A stretch of DNA of 64,000 nucleotides, from contig NW_005201269.1 in NCBI RefSeq assembly GCF_000372725.1, forward strand, positions 93,077 to 157,076, written 5' to 3'. Position numbers and translations under genes: made by a program. Numbering within the stretch: the stretch's first letter is position 1; every line of letters starts with the position of its first letter. This document shows, piece after piece, positions 31,833 through 40,581 of this stretch. Under the pieces are notes generated by a model. That model saw only the letters and a list, made by a program, of their open reading frames with translations, did no database searches and was not told where the DNA came from. Source of the DNA: Emiliania huxleyi CCMP1516. Taxonomy: Eukaryota; Haptophyta; Isochrysidales; Noelaerhabdaceae.

Positions 31833-32603
31833 TCAAAAGATCCTCCCTCGTACAGCGAACGACGCCGACCCGTCCTCGAAGTCGCACACACAAAAAAAAC
31901 CCCTCCCCCCATCGGCACCAGTCCGTTGGCAACCATCGCCAGGTAGAGCACCACCAGCTTCGGTTGGATAGGAATCGCCTTCCCTCCGCTCCCAATCCAA
32001 AGGCAAATTGTGCCGCCAGCCGCACGACGGATAGAAGCACTGCACAAAGGTGGCAAATGTGGCCAGCCACGACACAAACTGCGGGTAGTTCGACCTCGCC
32101 TTCGACGAGATGGCCAGCATGCCCTGCTTCAACGCCACGTCATTCACCAGCCCCGCGTGCGCGTCCGTCACCGTGAGTCCGTCGGCGCCGTCCTTCTTGT
32201 ACATCTCGATTGCCGACGCCGCCATCTCCAGGCCCTCCACAACCTGCGCGGCAGTGCCCGCGCCGGTCTGGGGCTTCCGCTGCTCGCGCCGCTGCACCAT
32301 CTGCCAATCTTTGCCCCCGCGTCGAGAATCGAAGATGCTCGCGTACATGGCGGTGGTGCCCTTCACCGGCGCTCCCGCGACCTCGTTCGCCCTGATGGCC
32401 GCCTCGTCGAAGGCTCCCCGCTCCTTCGCGGCCTGCTGCGCCCGCACCACCTCCATCGCGTTCGCCGTCTGCGAGTTGAGCTTCGCCACCTTCGCCTTCC
32501 TCTCCCGCCCCGCCGCCGCCTCCCGGTCCTCGCGGCGGTCCGCCAGTGGGTCGTCGCCGGCGTCGTCAGCCACGATCATGGCCGTGACGGCCTCGCCCGC
32601 CAT
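31833..32603 (-). CDS. Hypothetical protein, charged helical N-terminus
   Basis: From ATG 32603: MAGEAVTAMIVADDAGDDPL, a long charged region (AGRERKAKVAKLNSQTANAM, VRAQQAAKERGAFDEAAIRA), then AASAIEMYKKDGADGLTVTD, SSKARSNYPQFVSWLATFAT and FVQCFYPSCGWRHNLPLDWE. Composition and codon variety suggest a real protein. The last 50 residues (after about 31935) look like run-off into an intron or UTR, so the true 3' end may differ. FVSWLATFATFVQCFYP could be a membrane segment. No family recognised. Confidence 0.45.
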   Translation of the reverse strand: MAGEAVTAMIVADDAGDDPLADRREDREAAAGRERKAKVAKLNSQTANAMEVVRAQQAAKERGAFDEAAIRANEVAGAPVKGTTAMYASIFDSRRGGKDWQMVQRREQRKPQTGAGTAAQVVEGLEMAASAIEMYKKDGADGLTVTDAHAGLVNDVALKQGMLAISSKARSNYPQFVSWLATFATFVQCFYPSCGWRHNLPLDWERREGDSYPTEAGGALPGDGCQRTGADGGRGFFCVCDFEDGSASFAVRGRIF

Positions 32604-32969
32604 ATGTCGATTCTCGGCCTGTCGATCGCGCGTCCCAAAAGTCGCCAAAAGTGGCGGCGAGTCGCAAATCCCGCCCGCCGTCCCGGCGGTCCCGCAGCTC
32701 GCGCGCACATCCCCCTCTTAAAACCCACCTCTAACATCTCTATAAGGGATCCCTAGTGCGAGCCCTGGAGGCCCTGGGGATGGGGGGACTTCACAGATAG
32801 GTTGATAAAAAACAAGAAGTCCAAATCGTGAGAGGCGGACCTAAGGAAGGTCCTACATCTCTTCACATCCTCTCTGCGGAAAGAGAACGCTATGTTGTTT
32901 TCTTTGTTTTTTCACATCGGCTCCCAGAACACTTCGTCATCAGCTCATCGACGCCTTGTGCGCGCGCGC

Positions 32970-35055
32970 TCACTCGACACCCTTCCCATCGGTTTGATGG
33001 GTGAGCTGGGTTCTGCCAATGGAGAGAAGCTGCTCCACCTGCGCTGCGGAGTGCACCTCAGCCAGCGCCGCGAAGACACGCTCCTGCATCACGCGGGTCT
33101 CGCAGAGGCAGGTGGTCCCGTGCACCATGCAGCCCTTCCCGCAACCGACGCTTGTTGTCGGGAACGGGAGAGTCGAAGAGCTGCCATCCCAGCGCACGCG
33201 GAATGTGTGGGCCGAATCGAGCCGCTTGAACGGCGAGCCTGACTCGACATGGACGATGTTGACTTCGCCGTCTTGTCGGACCTGAACCTGCACGGTGCAA
33301 CTTGCCGCCGTCCAGCTGTGCCAATGCGTAGAGTCGCACTGGTCATACGCGAGCGCGCGGCCGTGCACGATTGAGCGCCGAGCAGCTGGAGGCTCGTGCG
33401 GAAGCGGCGGCCCGCCAACTGAGCACAAGCCACCCAAGCTGTAGTCGGCGCAGCGCTTGACCGCCGTGGCAAATGGCACCATCTCGGCGAGGTATTCGCA
33501 CTGCTCCGTCGAAGTCTCCCCGTCACAGCAGTTGACCGCGGCGGAAGCTGTGGCAGGGTCAGCACAGACCGTCGTCGCGCTCGCAGGCGACACGTGCGCC
33601 GAGGCGAGGTACACTTGCTTGGCGTCGTTGTAGAAGGTGAGTGAGACGCATGGTGGCCGCACAAACTCGAAGATGGCAGCACTCCGTCCGGACTCGACGT
33701 TTACATAGCGTACGTCGTCGACGGCGCACTCTCGGCCGCTGCATGGCAAATCGGCATCCAGCATCACGTTGCTCGAGAAGCGGCAGTCACCCATCGACGT
33801 CTTTGATCCGCAAAGCAGTGCACCGAGCGCGGATGTGCTGCCATTTATCTTAAATCCCTCAGCCCACAAAGTTGTGGACCTGGCCCGAGCACGCGGTGGC
33901 GGCGGCGGTGGCGGCGGCGCTGCGCACGACATTATGACCACCGGCCGGTCGGCCTCCCTCATCACGTCGCAGGTCTCCGTGAGGCGGCACCAGTTGTTCT
34001 TCCAGAAGGAGTAGAAGCGGCACCGCGGCTCATTCTCGCACCTGGCTCTGCACCCGGCCTCGCCCGACGAGGAGAAATATTCCTGGACTGCATCGCTTGC
34101 GCAAAAGGATCGGCCGTTCCTCTGAACAGTTTCCGTGCATATCCCCCTTGCTAATGGCGGCTGGACAGCAGGTCTCAAGTACCGCCATCGCGCGCCTCGC
34201 AACAGGAAGCTGCGCGGCGGCAGATCGATGCAGAGAGGGAGCTGGTCGCCGATGTGTCCCCTGTGGAGGTCCATCTTTGGCAGCTCGTCCCGGAACGTTG
34301 CATTGATGCGCATCGGGTCGACCGAGTTCAGCGGCTCCCCTACAAGCGTGCTCGTGCGCAGCGGGGTGAGAAGATTAACATGAGCGACGGGGGCCGCTGG
34401 GCGGGGCCCCACCGTCTTGATCGCTCTCGATGTTGGAGCGCGGCTCTGCCCGCGTGAAGCCAGTCCACGCGCGCGCAAAGCTGGCTATCTCTGGCAGCTC
34501 GTACGTGGACATGAGCGCGCCTCGCGGAGAGCGCTCTGCCGTGCCGTCGGGGTTGAGCTGATACAGCCCAATTGTGAAGAGCTGCATGATTTCGCGCGCG
34601 AAGTTCTCGTCCGGCTTGTTAAAGACGAGCGAACGCGAGCCGAGCAGCGTGAGGAACTCACCCATCACCGGCGAGTATGACACCTCGCGAAGCAGGTCGC
34701 GCAGGTTGCCGAACGCGTGGCGTACAAAGATGTCGTGGTAGGTGAGCCACATCTCCTGCGCCATCGCGCGGTTATCGAGCATCAACTCGCTCGTCACGTA
34801 CACCTGCGAAAGAGCCCACGCTGCGCGGTGGCGCAGCTGATCTGCAGCGTCGAGCGCCACGCTGTGGTAGATGGAGCGCTTCGCCTCCGAGGGCCCGACC
34901 GGTTGGTCGAGCTCTAAGTGCGTGGCGACCAAACTGTACTCCTCTTCCCAACGCGCGCGCCGTAATGCGAGCAAGCCGACGTTTCCGCCCGCACTGCATG
35001 GCGGGAAAATTCTCTTTTCGCCGAGGGACCTGCTCCTTGTTAAACTACACAGCAA
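32970..35055 (-). CDS. DUF1800-family secreted protein with PAN/apple-like module (5' uncertain)
   Basis: The 5' exon (to 34435) reads WEEEYSLVATHLELDQPVGP, SIYHSVALDAADQLRHRAAW, RHAFGNLRDLLREVSYSPVM and PDENFAREIMQLFTIGLYQL, the signature order of DUF1800 (PF08811-type) proteins. A GC-AG intron (34434-34340) then joins NIE to EPLNSVDPMRINATFRDELP and GHIGDQLPLCIDLPPRSFLL. A cysteine-rich PAN-like segment follows (AGCRARCENEPRCRFYSFWK to ETCDVM), then about 300 cysteine-bearing residues and the end CLCETRVMQERVFAALAEVH. Stop at 32970. DUF1800 proteins are large, often secreted and of unknown function. No start or signal peptide is visible; the first exon probably lies upstream of 35055. Confidence 0.75.
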
Positions 35056-35450
35056 AACTACGATGCATGGTGACGGGGCTAGTTACAAGCCCTCGAGCTC
35101 GTAGATCCGACCTCGTGGGACCTACGAGCTCGAAGCTGGTATTGCAATAAACTAGCCTCGTAACTAGCCTGGATACGACTCGGCGCAGCGACATGGGGTT
35201 TTGAGAAACGCGATAGCCTCTTCGAACGCATTCAATCTACCCAGAGTGGGGGACCTGCACTTGCCGAAATTCACACAAGACGGTGAACACACCCACAGGA
35301 CGCCGAGTACAAGACAATAGGAAGGAAGTGTCCCGGGCAGTCAGGGACGGGTGAGTTCAAGAACATACTAAGAGCACCTAAAGGAGCAAGGCATAGCTGT
35401 GAAGCGGTGCCGCAGAGAATTCTCTTTTTTGTTGCTTGGGTCACGACGAC
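35056..35450. other. Intergenic stretch with a foldback
   Basis: cgagctcgtag and ctacgagctcg form a perfect 11-bp inverted repeat around 35092-35131, nested in ggctagttac/gtaactagcc arms (about 35078 and 35159). Just before the ribosomal-L1 ATG lies gagaattctcttttt (35415-35430). Confidence 0.6.
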
Positions 35451-37156
35451 ATGGTCACGCCCAAGCCCAGCGCCACTCTCAGCAAGCCCAAGAAGGCTGC
35501 CAAATCGGTCAAGTCCAAGGCGCCAGCCGCCCCGGTGGCCAAGGAGGCCAAGCGCCAGCGGGCTGCCCCGCTGTCGGCAGACGCTCCCGTCAAGAAGAAG
35601 AAAAAGGGCGTGAGCAAGAAGGGCGAGGTCGCCGTCGCCGACGCGGCGGCTGCGCCCAGAAAGCGCAAGGCCACCGCCTCTGCAGCCGCCGCTCCTGCCG
35701 CCATCCCCGCCGCCAAGCGGGTCAAGAAGGCCAAGGGAGCGGCGGCGGCGGCGGCGACGGCGGCAGCGCCGGCTGCAGCGGCTGCGTCTGCGGGCGCGAG
35801 CTCGAGCGGCGGCGGCGGGAGGCCAAAGCTGGAGCAGCAGCAGGTGATCCGTGCGATCGAGGCGCTCTGCACCCACGTCGCGCGGGTCGGCGCCGCCGGC
35901 GACGACGGCGAGGGCGGCGGCTCTCTGTTGAGTGGCGACACGCCAATCAACCTGGTGAGGAAGGGACACTTCCGAGAGCCTTCCCTGCTCCCCCCTCGGC
36001 CGCCGTCCCACCTCGCGCACACTCGCGCATGCCTCATCTACGCACGGGCGCAGCCCCTCGCACGTGGCGTTAAACCGCATGCCACAGCAGCCGCCGCTCT
36101 TCAGCAGACCGCGCCGCGGCTCCGCCCTCCCCGCGGCGCGGTTTGAGAAGGCCGCTCACCAGCACCGCTCACCAGCACCGCTCACCAACACCGCTCACCG
36201 GCACCGCTCACCGGCACCGCTCACCGGCACCGCTCACCAACACCGCTCACCAGCACCGCTCACCAACACCGCTCACCGGCACCGCTCACCAACACCGCTC
36301 ACCGGCACCGCTCACCAGCACCGCTCACCAGCACCGCTCACCGGCACCGCTCACCGGCACCGCTCACCGGCACCGCTCACCGGCACCGCTCCCACCTTGA
36401 GCCGCGCTCCGCCCCGCCCTCTCCCCAGGTGGTTGCGACCAAGCGGATGCCCAAGGCGTGCCGTGGCGCCAAGGGCGTGAAGCCCAAGCTGCTGCCTCTG
36501 CCGCATGCGTGGCGCGCTCGCCCTCCTCTCCTTTGGCCTCTGTCCCCCCCCCCCCCCCCCTCANNNNNNNNNNNNNNNNNNNNNNNNNNNNNNNNNNNNN
36601 NNNNNNNNNNNNNNNNNNNNNNNNNNNNNNNNNNNNNNNNNNNNNNNNNNNNNNNNNNNNNNNTTCCCACACCCTTCCCCCACACCCTTCTCGGTCCTTA
36701 CCCTCCCTGCCAGGCGCTCGCTCGACGAGACCGAGGTCTGCCTCCTCGTCAAGGACCCGCAGCAGGAACCTTCTACGAACCTTCTAGGAACCTTCTAGGT
36801 CTGCCTCATCGTCAAGGACCCGCAGCGCGCCGTCAAGGTGCGCGCGCGCTGCCGTCATGGACGCGACCTCGGCGCCTCCTCGGGGCCTCCTCGGAACCTT
36901 CTCGGAACCTTCTCGGAACCTTCCCCTGCAGGACGCGTGCGCGGCCGAGGGCGTGACAGCAAAGGTGATCGGCATCGACAAGCTGCGGAAGAAGTGCTTC
37001 CTCCGCGCGAGGGCAAGGTGGCCGCTGCCCCGGACACGTCATGCACATGTCCCCTGCGCGCGTCCCGCACAGGTATGTTCCGTACGAGGCGAAGCGGCAA
37101 CTGCGCGCGGGGTGCAGCGCTCCCGCTCTCTCTCTCTCTCTCTCTCCCTCTCTCCT

Positions 37157-37216
<60 letters not shown>

Positions 37217-37955
37217 TCCCTCCCCTCTCTCCTCTCTCTCCTCTCTCCTCTCTCCTCTCTCCTCTCTCCTCTCTCTCCTCTCTGCCTGCTCTCTCTCCTC
37301 CTCCCCCACCCCTTCTCTCTTGACTCCTCCTCCTCAGGGCGCGGGGCCATGACGCCGTCCGACACGCGCCCCCATGCAGGTACGACTTCTTCTATCTCCC
37401 CATATCTCCCCATATCTCCCCCCGCAGGTACGACTTCTTCGCCGCCGACGAAGCCGTCACCCCCCTCCTCCCCAAGCTCCTCGGCAACGGCTTCTACAAG
37501 TCGAACAAGCTGCCGCTGCCGATGCGACTCGGCCGCAAGGAGGGGCTACGCGACGCGCTGCAGCGGGCGGTCGGCGGCGCAATCGTGCGACCAACCTTTG
37601 GCACCTGCTCCACCGTCACCGTCGCCGCGACGTCGATGTCGCCCGCCGCCGCGGCCGAGAATGTGCTCGCCGCCGTCGATGCGGTGCCCAGCCGCCTCGC
37701 TTCCTCCCCGCCGTCTCTCTCCCCCTCCCTCCTCTCCGCCGCCTCGCTTCCCGCCCGCCACGTAGTCCTCCCTGCGGCCGCGGTGTCGCCGCGACCGTCG
37801 CGACCGCTCTCCGAGCCCTCCCTCCCCCCTCCCCCCTTCCTCCGCCGCAGGTTGCCGCGCTGCTGCCGGGCAAGTGGGGCAACGTCCAGGCGCTGCACTT
37901 GCGCTGCCCCAACTCGGTGGCCCTCCCGATCTACAACTCGCTCCCCATGCAGTGA
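35451..37955 (+). CDS. UTP30: Ribosomal-L1-domain nucleolar protein (UTP30/RSL1D1 type)
   Basis: Family: L1-fold proteins of the small-subunit processome/nucleolus. Exon 1 (35451-35954) is a Lys/Ala-rich N-terminus ending in QQVIRAIEALCTHV and SGDTPINLV. The L1 domain then follows across exons: VVATKRMPKACRGAKGVKPK (36429 on), ARSLDETE and VCLIVKDPQRAVK (36712-36735 with 36799-36837), DACAAEGVTAKVIGIDKLRK, YVPYEAKRQLRAG, YDFFAADEAVTPLLPKLLGN (from 37428), and last exon VAALLPGKWGNVQALHLRCP to NSLPMQ. Segment order matches the family throughout. The 63-bp intron 36736-36798 starts with a 28-bp copy of the next exon. Intron 2 contains a scaffold gap. Start at the only sensible ATG, 21 bp after gagaattctcttttt. 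Confidence 0.85.
36143..36396. repeat. 13-bp minisatellite (ccgctcaccggca)
   Basis: About nineteen units with ccagca/ccaaca/ccggca variants, inside intron 1 of the ribosomal-L1 gene. Confidence 0.9.
36564..36663. other. Assembly gap (100 N)
   Basis: Exactly 100 N bases following a poly-C run. The round size indicates a scaffold placeholder, so the true length is unknown. Confidence 0.98.
36736..36826 (+). repeat. Duplicated exon start bounding a 63-bp GT-AG intron
   Basis: gtctgcctcctcgtcaagga and the next 8 bases (36736-36763) recur at 36799-36826 with one mismatch. The intron between is filled with gaaccttctag-like units and ends CTAG. Confidence 0.9.
37124..37315. repeat. (CT)n / ctctcctctc tract in intron
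   Basis: Long polypyrimidine microsatellite within the ribosomal-L1 gene, upstream of the acceptor region. Confidence 0.9.
37376..37440 (+). repeat. Duplicated splice acceptor and exon start with atctccccat filler
   Basis: gcaggtacgacttcttc occurs at 37376-37392 and 37424-37440. Between them lies a run of tatctcccca units. Either copy offers the same AG|GTACGAC acceptor; only the second continues into the conserved ADEAVTPLLPK sequence. Confidence 0.9.
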
Positions 37956-38404
37956 AGAGAGCGCCCCTGGAGGAGAAGGGAGGTGGGGCAAGGGCGGAGG
38001 CGGGTGCGGCCGCCGGCGGGACGTGTCTCGATTCGGGGCGTTGGGCGGCGCAGACGCGAGGCGCGGCAAACTCTGGGGGCAAAGAGAGGCGAGAGAGCGC
38101 GCTATGACGTATGAGAGCCCTTGGGCTTGCAGATGCTTGCGAGTAGTGTGTGGTGAAGGCGAGAGAGAGACAGAGAGAGAGAGGAGCGAGAGCGCGCTAT
38201 TTTTTTGAGCTCACACCGAGATGGGATCTGCCATCCAGCGGCTTCTCTTCCCATTTCCTGTAGTGTGGCCACGCCACGCACCAGGTTGCGGCCGCCCAGG
38301 CGAATGCGAGCGTCGCCGAATCAACCAGCTCGGGCGCATGAAAGTCCAGGCGCGGAGACGCCGGCCGCTGTGCTATGTGTAGTGATCGGATTAGAGCGCC
38401 TCAG
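37956..38404. other. Intergenic stretch, nothing recognised
   Basis: 3' flank between convergent genes; contains gagagagagacagagagaga near 38160. Confidence 0.5.
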
Positions 38405-38974
38405 CTAGGTCTTGCCGTCTTGGTCCGGCAGCAGGCCGGCGCGGCGCGCGAGGGCGGCCAGCGGCCCCCCGGCCGGGTCCGAGGAGCCGGGCGGCCTCAG
38501 CCTGGCCGGCAGCAGCAGCTTCAGCGCGATGGCATTGTCCAGCGTGAGGAGAGGCACCGCGGCATTTGCGAGCGGGCTGAGAGGTTCATACGACATAGCG
38601 AACCGCAGCAGTGAGCCTCCGGCGCCGTCCTTCTCCGCCACAAAGTCCATCTGGCAGTTCTCTGCGACGCCCGCGAGGCCAGAGGGAGAGTCAAACACCG
38701 CGGTGGACTCGCCGATGGACGTGCAGGTCCAAGACACCTCGAGCGGCAGCAGCGGCGGCAAGCCGAATATTTCGTCGACCGCCTCTCCGGGCGCAAGCGG
38801 CCGGTCGATGTCAGTGCCGCGTACCGCCCACGAGGAGAGCACGATAATCGGCCAGTTTGATGGAGTCGAGAGGAAGCGAATGGCACGCTCCGGGGAGACG
38901 GCCGGCAGTGACGTGGTAGTGACTAGCCTCACAGCGGCGGCCGGACTGAGTAAGCTAAGGATGAGCTTGAGCAT
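38405..38974 (-). CDS. SRPBCC (START/polyketide-cyclase-like) domain protein
   Basis: 189 aa from ATG 38974. A short hydrophobic leader (MLKLILSLLSPAAAVRL) is followed by TTTSLPAVSPERAIRFLSTP, NWPIIVLSSWAVRGTDIDRP, EVSWTCTSIGESTAVFDSPS and MSYEPLSPLANAAVPLLTLD. The strand/turn pattern beginning SPERAIRFLSTPSNWP is typical of SRPBCC-type lipid- or metabolite-binding folds, which in algae are often plastid proteins. An upstream in-frame codon exists, but the leader supports 38974. Ends TAG at 38405. Ligand unknown. Confidence 0.6.
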   Translation of the reverse strand: MLKLILSLLSPAAAVRLVTTTSLPAVSPERAIRFLSTPSNWPIIVLSSWAVRGTDIDRPLAPGEAVDEIFGLPPLLPLEVSWTCTSIGESTAVFDSPSGLAGVAENCQMDFVAEKDGAGGSLLRFAMSYEPLSPLANAAVPLLTLDNAIALKLLLPARLRPPGSSDPAGGPLAALARRAGLLPDQDGKT

Positions 38975-39538
38975 CACCCGCGGCTGCCCTGGCGAGGTAC
39001 TCCCACGCCTCTCCGGGTTTTTGTCTGGCCGAGTCAACCCGAGAGCCTCGGCGAGACTGCGTCAGCTGTTCCCACAGCAGGCTGGAAGTACCCCGCTAGC
39101 GGCTGCCGAATTTTTTTCTCGGCTCTTTTTAAGGTGCCTCGGGCCAGTTGGGGGGGGCAAACCCAGCCCGCCCCCTAGAACCCCGGGTAAGGCCCAGGTG
39201 TGGCCTAGGGCATCAGAAGGGACCAAGAGGAGTCCAGTCTGAGCCATAGAGCCCATGTCTTTGCCCCCGAAGGTCGCGTTCAAATGCCCGGAACGGACGT
39301 TACAGTGGTGTCCGGCCGGCGCGATCACCGAGCTGTGACGCTCAGGGAAGCCTGATGAGGCGCTGGTTTCTTTGCCCAGGGCTGGCCTTTCCCCCAGGCT
39401 GGATCAGCTGAGCAAGGTTTGGGGAGAATCCGCCATTCAGATCTTCAGATATTTTGACGGATGACCGAAAATGGGGAAAAACATTCATTGGCCATCGCGG
39501 CGTCGTTTTTCTTGCTTTCGTAAAACTCTTGCCGGAGG

Positions 39539-40285
39539 ATGGTCGCTGCTGTCCTGGCATTGCTGGCGTGCCCTGGTCTGATCGTCACATCGCCCAGGGC
39601 TTTTTCGCCTAACCCCGCTCTCACTGCGCGCGCGCCTGCGCCGCTGCTATCCACGGCCGCCGGTGAGCAGGAGGCGCGTATCCGCGCTGACCTCGAGGGG
39701 AGCAAGAAGAGCGCAGCGACCGCCTCGTTTGAGGACGCGCAGGTCCTCGGGAGGCGGTTGGCTACCATCCTCGCCGATTCGTGCGCCGCGGGCGAGGAGA
39801 TGCCGGCCGAGGCGGTCGAGGTGCTGCGAGCGCTCATCTCCACCACGTCGGGCGCTAGAGGGTGGTTCGTGACGCTGCTCACCGACCCCGCGTACGACGC
39901 CGTCTTCTGCCCGCCCCTCGACCCGCAGCTCCTCTCTGCCATCGAGGCGTCGCCCGACCCGAATCTGAAGCTGCTGACGATGAATGTGGCGATGTCGACC
40001 GCGACCGAGCAGGTCCACATCGACAACGGGAGCGACGAGCTGGCGGCGGCGTCTCGCCTCACTCGCGACCGCAGCAGGGCGCTGCTGGAGGCGCTGCTCC
40101 CTCGCATGGGCGGCCTCGACGCCGAGGTGAGGCGGCTGCGCACGGCGTGCGAGCCGTGGGCAGCGGACGACCAGCCAGCCGCGGGCGCCGACGAGGAGTG
40201 GGTCAAGTTCACCAAAAAGTGGCGGTACGGAGCTGAGCAGCGCCGCGCGATCAAGGCCGAGCTCGATGCCCTCCTCGAGGCTTAG
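39539..40285 (+). CDS. Conserved hypothetical, probably plastid-targeted protein
   Basis: 248 aa, one exon. The N-terminus has a signal-like core (VAAVLALLACPGLIVT) followed by SPRAFSPNPALTARAPAPLL, resembling the signal peptide plus Ala/Phe cleavage of bipartite plastid leaders in algae with secondary plastids. The mature part reads EVLRALISTTSGARGWFVTL, LLTDPAYDAVFC, LKLLTMNVAMSTATEQVHID and EEWVKFTKKWRYGAEQRRAI. The GARGWFV...LTMNVAMSTAT pattern recalls uncharacterised stramenopile/haptophyte proteins (from memory). Role unknown. ATG 39539 is the first in frame. Confidence 0.65.
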   Translation: MVAAVLALLACPGLIVTSPRAFSPNPALTARAPAPLLSTAAGEQEARIRADLEGSKKSAATASFEDAQVLGRRLATILADSCAAGEEMPAEAVEVLRALISTTSGARGWFVTLLTDPAYDAVFCPPLDPQLLSAIEASPDPNLKLLTMNVAMSTATEQVHIDNGSDELAAASRLTRDRSRALLEALLPRMGGLDAEVRRLRTACEPWAADDQPAAGADEEWVKFTKKWRYGAEQRRAIKAELDALLEA

Positions 40286-40581
40286 CGGCTCCCGCCCCTC
40301 GAGCGTGCGCGCGAGCAGGCCGAGGTCGAGGCTGAGGATCTGTAGTTCTAGTTTTGACACAACTCACGTGTTCAACACGAGTCCGCACCGACTTGTCTCT
40401 CTTGTGTACCTCGAGGTATGTGTTTTTTGTGTACCTGACCTACCTGTACGCACCGTGAACTAGACTTGTGTATGCCGACATGATGATGATGAGAGACACA
40501 TGACAGACATATCATAGGATTACCTCTCTCCATAGCTCCCTACGTATAAACGAGACACGGCAACTTCTTACACGGCACACG

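Noticed and set aside
36143-36396. Regularly spaced repeats that might suggest a CRISPR array
   Set aside because: 13-bp units are directly adjacent with no spacers, in a eukaryotic intron.
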